A stretch of DNA of 64,000 nt from Chloroflexota bacterium (lineage in GTDB: Bacteria; Chloroflexota; JAHJIN01). Location: the NCBI GenBank assembly GCA_018823415.1, contig JAHJIN010000345.1, positions 1 to 64,000 of the forward strand, given 5' to 3'. The notes beneath the pieces were generated by a model. That model was not told the origin of the DNA, did no database searches, and saw only the letters and a program-made list of their open reading frames with translations. The position numbers and the translations under genes were made by a program. Positions 37,560 through 45,316 of this stretch are shown here, piece by piece; the first letter of the stretch is position 1, and each line of letters starts with the position of its first letter.

Positions 37560-39011
37560 ATGCCGGAATCCCCGAGCTTTCACATGACCCCCGATGAGTT
37601 CCGCCGCTACGGGTACGCCGTGGTGGACTGGGTCGCCGACTATTACCAACGTGTCGAGACTTTCCCGGTGCTCTCTCCGGTCCAACCCGGCGAGATCCGC
37701 GCTGCTTTGCCACCGGACCCCCCCCAGCAGGGCGAGCCGTTTGACGCCATCCTGGCCGACGTGGACCGGCTCATCATGCCCGGGATCACCCACTGGCAGT
37801 CGCCCAACTTTTTCGCCTACTTTCCGGCCAACACTTCCGGACCATCCATCCTGGGCGAACTGCTCTCGGCCGGATTGGGTGTCCAGGGCATGCTGTGGGC
37901 CACCAGCCCGGCCTGCACCGAGCTGGAAACCCACGTGCTGGATTGGTTGGTGGACATGCTGGCCCTGCCGGCCCGGTTCCGCTCCGACGGGCCGGGCGGC
38001 GGCGTGATCCAGGACTCGGCCTCCAGCGCGTCCCTGTGCGCCCTGCTGGCCGCCCGCGAGCGCGCCACCGGCTATCAGAGCAACGAGCGCGGCTGCGACG
38101 GCCGGCTCGTGGCCTATACCTCGCCGCAGGCTCACTCGTCCATTGCCAAGGCGATGGGCGTAGCCGGGCTGGGCCGGGGGAACCTGCGCCTGGTCGAAAC
38201 CGACGAGACGCAGGCCATGCGGCCGGATGATCTCGCCCGCCAGATTGCCGCCGACCGGCAGGCCGGGCTGGTGCCCTGTTTCGTGAGCGCCACCGTGGGC
38301 ACCACCTCATCTAATGCCCTGGACCCGCTGCCCGAGATTGGGCGCATCTGCCGGCAAGAGGGCCTCTGGCTCCACGTGGATGGGGCCATGTCCGGCACCG
38401 CCGCTCTCTGCCCCGAGTTTCGATACATCCACGACGGGCTGGAGCTGGCCGACAGCTATTGCTTTAACCCGCACAAGTGGATGTTTACCAATTTCGATTG
38501 CGATTGCTTTTACGTGGCCGACAAGGCGGCGCTGATCCGCACCCTGAGCATTCTGCCCGAGTATCTGCGCAACCAGGCCACCGAATCGGGCGCCGTCATC
38601 GACTATCGCGACTGGCACATCCCCCTGGGCCGGCGCTTTCGCGCCCTCAAACTGTGGTTCGTCATCCGCCACTATGGGGTCGAAGGTCTGCAACACCACG
38701 TCCGGCGCCACGTCGAGCTGGCCCAGCGCTTTGCCGATTGGGTCCGGGCTAGCGACCGGTTCGAGTTGGCCGCGCCGGCGCCGCTGAACCTGGTGTGCTT
38801 TCGGCACGTGGGCGGCGACGACCTGAACCGACGCCTGCTCGACCGGCTGAACCAGAGCGGGCACCTGTACCTGACGCACACCACGTTGGACGGCCGCTAC
38901 GCGCTGCGCCTGTGCGTGGGCCAGGCGCAGACCGAGGAACGTCACGTGGCCCAGGCCTGGGCGCACATCCAGGAAACGGCCGCTCTGGTTGAGCAAGAGC
39001 CCGACCAATGA
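37560..39011 (+). CDS. PLP-dependent aromatic-L-amino-acid decarboxylase family protein
   Basis: NFFAYFPANTSGPSILGELLSAGLGVQGMLWATSPACTELE; PLP Lys in NPHKWMFTNFDCD. Confidence 0.94.
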   Translation: MPESPSFHMTPDEFRRYGYAVVDWVADYYQRVETFPVLSPVQPGEIRAALPPDPPQQGEPFDAILADVDRLIMPGITHWQSPNFFAYFPANTSGPSILGELLSAGLGVQGMLWATSPACTELETHVLDWLVDMLALPARFRSDGPGGGVIQDSASSASLCALLAARERATGYQSNERGCDGRLVAYTSPQAHSSIAKAMGVAGLGRGNLRLVETDETQAMRPDDLARQIAADRQAGLVPCFVSATVGTTSSNALDPLPEIGRICRQEGLWLHVDGAMSGTAALCPEFRYIHDGLELADSYCFNPHKWMFTNFDCDCFYVADKAALIRTLSILPEYLRNQATESGAVIDYRDWHIPLGRRFRALKLWFVIRHYGVEGLQHHVRRHVELAQRFADWVRASDRFELAAPAPLNLVCFRHVGGDDLNRRLLDRLNQSGHLYLTHTTLDGRYALRLCVGQAQTEERHVAQAWAHIQETAALVEQEPDQ

Positions 39012-39020
39012 GCAAGAATC

Positions 39021-39095
39021 TTACCGCAGAGCACGCCGAGGGCGCAGAGGTTTTTTGTCATCTGCTCCGCGTTCTCGGCGATCTCGGCGGTTGAA
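39021..39095. repeat. ACCGC(A/C)GAG palindromic repeat, partial copy A
   Basis: ttaccgcagagcacgccgagggcgcagagg...ccgcgttctcggcgatctcggcggttgaa; related to 53155 and 59674. Confidence 0.75.
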
Positions 39096-39111
39096 TTTCC
39101 CGAGGTTTCGC

Positions 39112-40125
39112 GTGCAATCTAGATCCCGTGCCGGCCAACTCGCGCTTGGCTTGTTCGCCCTGGCCCTCGCTCTGAGCGCGTGCGATGCGGCGGCGCCGAC
39201 CATGCCGCCCACGCCGCTGCCCAGCGCCACGCCTACCGCCACCCCTACGCCCACGGCTACTCCCACGCCCACACCGCTGCCCACGCCCACCCCCACACCC
39301 GTCCCGGCCCCCGGCGAAGCCGAGCACGCGGCCCTGGCCCAGGCTGCTGCTGCCGTGGGCTGGACTGACCCGGCCTTTGGCGAAGAACCGGCCATCGCCG
39401 GCAAGCGCGCCTATTCGTCGTGGAGCGCAGCGGTGCTGACCCTGGCCGGCGCGGACCTCATCATCGAGATCCGCCAGTACGACGACGAGGCCGCTGCGGC
39501 CCGGGGCCTGGGCTACGAGCCGGGCACCCCCACCGAGTTCCAACGCTGGCCGGCGCGCCGCCACCAGACCACCAGCCAGCAATATGGCCGCCTGGCGACG
39601 CTGGACACGCTGGTCTGGCAGAGCGGCGCGCGGCTCTTTTGGGTGCGCGACGCCAACAACGCTGGTGGCCCGGCCGACGCTATACCCCTGGCTGAGGCAC
39701 TCTATGCCGCCGCCAGCCAGCACGGCCTGCTGGCTCCGCCGGCCGTCACCGTGACCCGGGACCTGAGCGCTACCGGCACCGCCGCTGGCTTTGCCGTGAC
39801 ACTGCATATCCAGACCCACGGTGCTGAGCGCCCGGCCCGCGTGCGTGTGGAGGAGCGTTTCACCGGGGCCGCGCTGGCCGATGCCCTGGGCGCGACGGCC
39901 CGCCAGGAACCCGACGGCGCGTGGGTGCTCGCCTGGGACCTGGCCGGCGAGCAGGTCGCAGACGGCGAGTTGATCTATCTGGTGGCGGTGCCCTGTGGCG
40001 CGTCCGGCGCATTCCAGGCCCAGGGCACCGTGTCCTTGACCCTGACCGATGAAACGCTTACGGTGCCCATCGCCGGCGACGCGACCCGGCCGGTGGCCGG
40101 GCCTACCTGCACACCCGGCCCTTGA
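39112..40125 (+). CDS. lipoprotein with (PT)n linker
   Basis: GTG start proposed downstream of the repeat; lipobox LALSAC; TPTATPTPTATPTPTPLPTPTPTPVP linker. Confidence 0.75.
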   Translation: MQSRSRAGQLALGLFALALALSACDAAAPTMPPTPLPSATPTATPTPTATPTPTPLPTPTPTPVPAPGEAEHAALAQAAAAVGWTDPAFGEEPAIAGKRAYSSWSAAVLTLAGADLIIEIRQYDDEAAAARGLGYEPGTPTEFQRWPARRHQTTSQQYGRLATLDTLVWQSGARLFWVRDANNAGGPADAIPLAEALYAAASQHGLLAPPAVTVTRDLSATGTAAGFAVTLHIQTHGAERPARVRVEERFTGAALADALGATARQEPDGAWVLAWDLAGEQVADGELIYLVAVPCGASGAFQAQGTVSLTLTDETLTVPIAGDATRPVAGPTCTPGP

Positions 40126-40203
40126 CGGTTTGACGCTTGACGGCCCACGTTTCGCATTTATCGTGTATAATAAGGCCCCCGAAATCCTCGACAGGAGGCG
40201 CAC

Positions 40204-40932
40204 ATGCTACACATAGAAGGACTAAAAGTAGAGGTGGCCGGCAAAGAGATCCTGCACGGCATTGACCTGCACGTGCCAGCCGGCGAAACCCACACCCTGT
40301 TTGGCCCCAATGGCTCGGGCAAGACCACGCTCCTGAACACCATCATGGGCCTGAGCCAGTACCAGATCACGGCCGGCACCATTCGCTTTGCCGGACACGA
40401 CATCACCCACATACCCACCTACGAGCGCGCGCGATTGGGCATTGGCCTGTCATTCCAGCGCCCGCCCACCATCCACGGCGTCAAGACGCGCGACATGGTG
40501 CGCATCGCCGCCGGCGGCCGGGAGGTAGACGTGGACGCCCTGGCTCACCAGTTGAACATGGAACAATTCCTGGGCCGCGACGTGAACGCCGGTTTTTCCG
40601 GCGGCGAGATCAAGCGGTCTGAACTGCTCCAACTGCTGGCCCGCCACCCCGACATGGTGCTGCTGGACGAGCCGGAAAGCGGCGTGGACCTGGAAAACAT
40701 GGCCCTCATCGGCAGCATCATCGCCGAGTTGTTGCACAAGGACCGCAAGCGCCACCGCCGCGAAAAGTCGGGCCTCATCATCACCCACACCGGCTTTATC
40801 CTGGACTATTTGGAGGCCGACAAGGGCTATGTGATGTGCAATGGCACCATCAAGTGTCACGGCATTCCTCGGGAGTTATTGTCCAGCATCCGCGAGCATG
40901 GCTACGAGGAGTGTATCGCATGTCGAATCTAG
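40204..40932 (+). CDS. sufC: SufC-like Fe-S assembly ATPase
   Basis: [52 protein letters not shown]. Confidence 0.94.
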   Translation: MLHIEGLKVEVAGKEILHGIDLHVPAGETHTLFGPNGSGKTTLLNTIMGLSQYQITAGTIRFAGHDITHIPTYERARLGIGLSFQRPPTIHGVKTRDMVRIAAGGREVDVDALAHQLNMEQFLGRDVNAGFSGGEIKRSELLQLLARHPDMVLLDEPESGVDLENMALIGSIIAELLHKDRKRHRREKSGLIITHTGFILDYLEADKGYVMCNGTIKCHGIPRELLSSIREHGYEECIACRI

Positions 40933-42152
40933 TGCTGACCGACGAGCAACGCGCGCGGGCCGAGCGCGCCCTGACCAAGGCTGCGGCCTTTGGCGAAGAC
41001 CTGGATATGGGCCGTTACCAGGCCGGCCGGTTCGACCGGGACATCATTGGCGACCTGACGATGCTGACGCCCGAGCAGCAAAAGCGGCTCATCAAGGCCG
41101 GCGTAGACCCCCGGGCCAAGGAGCGCGCCGGCACCTATGTCCAGGTAGACCACACCGCCGTGCATCGGCGCAGCAACCTGGGCGATGTCGAGATCATGGG
41201 CATCGACGAGGCCCTGACGCAATATCCCGACCTGCTGGACCGCTGGTGGAAGCTGGTCGCAGTAGACGCCGACAAGTACACGGCCCAGGTGGCCCTCACC
41301 CCGCCGCGCGGCTATTTCATCCACGCCAAACCCGGCGCGCGGTCTATCTATCCCCTGCAGGCCTGCCTGTTCATCGGCGAAAGCGGCAAGGTGCAAAACG
41401 TCCACAACATCATCCTGGCCGAGCCAGATTCCGAACTGCACATCATCAGCGGGTGCGCCGTGGATGTGGATGTCAAGGACGCAGCCCACGTGGGCGTGTC
41501 CGAGATTTACGTGAGCCGGGGGGCCAAGGTCACGTTTACCATGATCCACAACTGGGCCGAAGAGATGGCCGTGCGTCCGCGCACCGGGATTGTGGTGGAA
41601 GAAGGTGGCCTGTTTGTGAGCAATTACGTGTGCCTGCAGCCGGTGCGCACCCTGCAAATGTACCCCACGGCGCGCCTGGTGGGGCCGGGTGCCGTGGCCC
41701 GGTTCAACAGCGTGCTGGTGGGCACGCCCGGCTCGTTCCTGGACGTGGGGAGCCGGGTGCTGTTGGAAGCGCCGCGCACCCGCGCCGAGATCATCTCACG
41801 TACCGTATCCACCGGCGGCGAGATCATTGCCCGGGGCCACCTGGCCGGCCGCGCGCCGCAGGTCAAGGCTCACCTGGAATGCCAGGGGCTCATGCTCACC
41901 GAGCACGGCCGCATCTACGCCATCCCCGAGTTGGAAACCATCGAGGCCGACGTAGAGATGAGCCACGAGGCGGCCGTGGGCAAGATCGCCCAGGAAGAGA
42001 TCGAATACCTCATGGCCCGGGGGCTCACCGCCGACGAGGCCACGTCCACCATCGTGCGCGGCTTTTTGAACGTGGACATCGAAGGCCTGCCGTACGAACT
42101 GCAAGAAGACCTGGACCGGGTCATCAAGGCCAGCGAGGAATCGCTCTTCTAG
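40920..42152 (+). CDS. SufB/SufD-family Fe-S scaffold protein
   Basis: SufBD fold region '[40 protein letters not shown]'; start overlaps sufC. Confidence 0.92.
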   Translation: MSNLVLTDEQRARAERALTKAAAFGEDLDMGRYQAGRFDRDIIGDLTMLTPEQQKRLIKAGVDPRAKERAGTYVQVDHTAVHRRSNLGDVEIMGIDEALTQYPDLLDRWWKLVAVDADKYTAQVALTPPRGYFIHAKPGARSIYPLQACLFIGESGKVQNVHNIILAEPDSELHIISGCAVDVDVKDAAHVGVSEIYVSRGAKVTFTMIHNWAEEMAVRPRTGIVVEEGGLFVSNYVCLQPVRTLQMYPTARLVGPGAVARFNSVLVGTPGSFLDVGSRVLLEAPRTRAEIISRTVSTGGEIIARGHLAGRAPQVKAHLECQGLMLTEHGRIYAIPELETIEADVEMSHEAAVGKIAQEEIEYLMARGLTADEATSTIVRGFLNVDIEGLPYELQEDLDRVIKASEESLF

Positions 42153-42180
42153 TGGTGCGCGCAACCGGAAAGAGTGGCTC

Positions 42181-42203
42181 GCGCGGGGCTTGCAACCCCG
42201 CGC
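42181..42203. terminator. hairpin, possible terminator of suf pair
   Basis: GCGCGGGG-CTTGCAA-CCCCGCGC; no clear T-tract. Confidence 0.5.
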
Positions 42204-42228
42204 CCTTGTCAGATGGCAAAGAACCTGC

Positions 42229-42257
42229 TTGACAAATGAATGATGATTCAGTATAAT
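42229..42257 (+). promoter_or_regulatory. consensus sigma70 promoter
   Basis: Perfect TTGACA-N17-TATAAT. Confidence 0.9.
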
Positions 42258-42335
42258 ACAAGTACTGACGTTCATATCACGAGAAGGTTCCACATTCATC
42301 ATCCGGCGCTCGCTGAGCCGGGACAAGGAGGCTCC

Positions 42336-45257
42336 ATGAACGCGCACCGTTTGCACCAACTCGTCAGCCTCGGCGGGATCATGTTGTTGTTGAGCCTGCT
42401 GGCCGGGCCGGTCACGCTCGCCCAGCCAGACACCATCACCCTCACCGTCGCCGCCCCAGCCTATCGCCTGGAGCAGCGCGACGACGCCACCACCATCGAC
42501 GCCGATGGCTGTACCCTCACCGGCGAGGTCGGTCAGGTGCTCATGCCCCACCAGCTCATCGACGTGGCCCTGCCCCCGGACGTCGACTGGGACAGCCTGG
42601 CCCTGACCGTGCGCGACGTGCAGGCGCGCGTGCTGCCCGGCGCTCATCAGTTGCCCGTTCGCCCGCAGCCCTGGCCCCACGGCAGCCCGGCCCCCGACCC
42701 GGCACTGGATGAGCCGGCCGTGCCCCCGCCGCCGGTCGCTGCCATTGCCGCTGCCGGGCAGATGCGCAAATGGCACCTGGCTAGGGTGGATTTCTGCCCC
42801 TTCCAGTATGACGAGGCCACCGGCCAGCTCCGCGTGATCGAGCAGGCCACCGTCGAGTTGCACTTTGCCCGTACCGGTGAGGCCCCCAGCGCTGAACTGC
42901 TTGCGGACACGGCGCTGGACGACGAGGCCGCACACCTGTTCGCCAACTATGCGCAGGCCCGGGCCTGGTATCCTCGCGTGGATCGGACCGGCCTTGTCAC
43001 CTATGATTATGTGATCATGACCACCAACGCCATCCAGGCCAACAGCACCAAATTGTCAGCCTTTGTGGCCCACAAGCAGTCGCGCGGGTACAACGTACTG
43101 GTAGTCACCGAAAGCGCCTACGGGCCGCTCACCGGCCAGGCCCCCAATGGCCGGGCCGAAAAGGTGCGCCAGTGGCTCATGAACACCTACGCGGCCTATG
43201 GCATCCGCTACGTGCTGCTCATCGGCGACCCCACGCCCGAAGGCACCGGCAGCACCGATCTGCCCATGAAGATGTGCCATCCGCGCCACAACAGTCCCTG
43301 GTACCCCTACTGGCGCGAGTCGCCCACCGACTACTTTTTCGCCGACCTCACCGGGAACTGGAACAAGGACGGCGACAGCTATTTTGGCGAGTGGGGCGAC
43401 GACACCGGGGGCGGGGGCATCGACTATATCGCCGAGGTCTATGTGGGGCGCATCCCCTTTTACGACAATTACGATGACCTGGACCACATCCTCCAGAAGA
43501 CCATCGACTATGAGCGCCAGGCCAATGCCACTTGGCGCACCAATGTCTTGTTCCCCATGAGCTTTGTGGAACCTGGCTATGACGATGCTGCGCTGGCCGA
43601 GCAGGTCTGGGACGATCACCTGCACGCCGACGGCTTTAGCCGCTGGCGGCAGTATCAGCAAGGCACCGGCCCCTGTCCGCAAGACAATTCAGTCTATGAC
43701 AGCGAAGAGGCCCTGCGCGGCGATACCATGGTGCGCGACCGCTGGGCCGCCAACCGCTATGGCATTGTCTGCTGGTCGGGGCACGGCAGCCAGACCGGCG
43801 CTTACATCGGCTATGACCCCGATTGCCCAGACGGCACCCTGCTGGACACCAGCCACGTCAGCGCGCTGAACGATTTTTACCCGGCGTTTACCTTTCAGTC
43901 ATCGTGCCTCAACGGCTACCCGGAAAACAGCGAAAACCTCCAATACGCTCTCCTCCGACAAGGCTGCATCGCCACGGTGGCCGCCACCCGGGTGTCCTGG
44001 GGCGATTATAACGACGTCTATGGCAAATACGACGATAGCACGTCTATCTCGGGGCTGGGCTACCAGTACGTCAAGCGGCTGGGGAACCGGCAGACGGCCG
44101 GCCAGTCCCTCTATGGCGCCAAGGCCGTGCGCCCGCCGGCCGACGACTGCCATCTGATGGACTATTTCGACACCAACGTGTACGGCGACCCTGCCGTTTC
44201 GCTGAACTGGACGACGGACGCCGCCGTGCCCACCTCGGCAGCCAGCGTGCCCTATCGCTACACTACCAGCACGGCTATCCCGGTTTCCTGGACCGGCACC
44301 GACACCGGTTCGGGCGTGCGGTCCTACACCGTCCAGGTGCGCGACGGCGGCGGCGCCTGGGCCAACTGGCTCACCGATACCACCGCCACCACCGGCACTT
44401 ATACCGGCCAGGCCGGCCACACCTACCGCTTTCGTTCCATCGCCACGGACTGGGGCGACAACGTCGAGACGGACGTGCCGGCCGACGGCGACGCTGTTGT
44501 GACTGTGGCCACGGCCCGGGTGACCGGCCGCGTGACCGGCAACCGGGGCGCGGCGGCGTATCAGGCCCGGGTGACGCTGGACCCGGCCGCCCTCAACGGC
44601 ACCGCCACCGTCGATGGCATGTGCGCATACGAGCTGTTCCTGTCTGCCAACGGGACCTATGATGTCAGCGCGTCGGCCCCGGCGACCGAGGCCCTGGGCG
44701 ACGCCTATGGCAGCCTGCCGCCCCTGAAGGACGTGGCCGTGAGCGGCGACACCGCCTGTCCGGACCTGGTGCTGCCCCCGGCGCAGGATGCCATCACCAA
44801 TGGCCAGTTCGAGGCCGGCCTGGCCGGCTGGGATTATGCCACGCCGTTGGCCCTCACTGCCGACGCGCACACCGGTGACGCCGCTGTCCAGGTGGCATAT
44901 CCGGTTGGCCCGGCTCCCGCGCCCTCTCCCGTGCTCTGGCAGGACACCAGCATCAACGCCGGCTGGGCCTATCCCACCCTGTCACTGGTGTACCGCCTAT
45001 CCGGCGGCAACGCCAATGACCACCTGTGGGCCGTCGTCACCGGTCCCACCCAGACCATCTCGGTGCCCCTGCCGGCCGCCGCCGACTGGACCTATGTCTG
45101 GCTGGACCTGGGGACGCTGGCCGGGCGGGCCGTCACGGTGGCATTGGAAATCGACCGTGACTCCATCTTGCCTCTCACCCTGACGGTAGACGAGATCAGC
45201 CTGGGGCCGGGTGCCGTGGGGCCGCACAACGTGTTCTTGCCTCTGGTATCACGCTGA
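42336..45257 (+). CDS. secreted C25 (gingipain)-like cysteine peptidase, paralog 1
   Basis: Signal peptide; YGIVCWSGHGSQTG (His) and FTFQSSCLNGYPE (Cys) motifs; C-term Ig-like modules; ends NVFLPLVSR. Confidence 0.85.
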   Translation: MNAHRLHQLVSLGGIMLLLSLLAGPVTLAQPDTITLTVAAPAYRLEQRDDATTIDADGCTLTGEVGQVLMPHQLIDVALPPDVDWDSLALTVRDVQARVLPGAHQLPVRPQPWPHGSPAPDPALDEPAVPPPPVAAIAAAGQMRKWHLARVDFCPFQYDEATGQLRVIEQATVELHFARTGEAPSAELLADTALDDEAAHLFANYAQARAWYPRVDRTGLVTYDYVIMTTNAIQANSTKLSAFVAHKQSRGYNVLVVTESAYGPLTGQAPNGRAEKVRQWLMNTYAAYGIRYVLLIGDPTPEGTGSTDLPMKMCHPRHNSPWYPYWRESPTDYFFADLTGNWNKDGDSYFGEWGDDTGGGGIDYIAEVYVGRIPFYDNYDDLDHILQKTIDYERQANATWRTNVLFPMSFVEPGYDDAALAEQVWDDHLHADGFSRWRQYQQGTGPCPQDNSVYDSEEALRGDTMVRDRWAANRYGIVCWSGHGSQTGAYIGYDPDCPDGTLLDTSHVSALNDFYPAFTFQSSCLNGYPENSENLQYALLRQGCIATVAATRVSWGDYNDVYGKYDDSTSISGLGYQYVKRLGNRQTAGQSLYGAKAVRPPADDCHLMDYFDTNVYGDPAVSLNWTTDAAVPTSAASVPYRYTTSTAIPVSWTGTDTGSGVRSYTVQVRDGGGAWANWLTDTTATTGTYTGQAGHTYRFRSIATDWGDNVETDVPADGDAVVTVATARVTGRVTGNRGAAAYQARVTLDPAALNGTATVDGMCAYELFLSANGTYDVSASAPATEALGDAYGSLPPLKDVAVSGDTACPDLVLPPAQDAITNGQFEAGLAGWDYATPLALTADAHTGDAAVQVAYPVGPAPAPSPVLWQDTSINAGWAYPTLSLVYRLSGGNANDHLWAVVTGPTQTISVPLPAAADWTYVWLDLGTLAGRAVTVALEIDRDSILPLTLTVDEISLGPGAVGPHNVFLPLVSR

Positions 45258-45316
45258 CCAGGGTAGTTTTGACCAACTCGACCACCACACCATCACTATT
45301 TTTGGAGGTATTCCAC

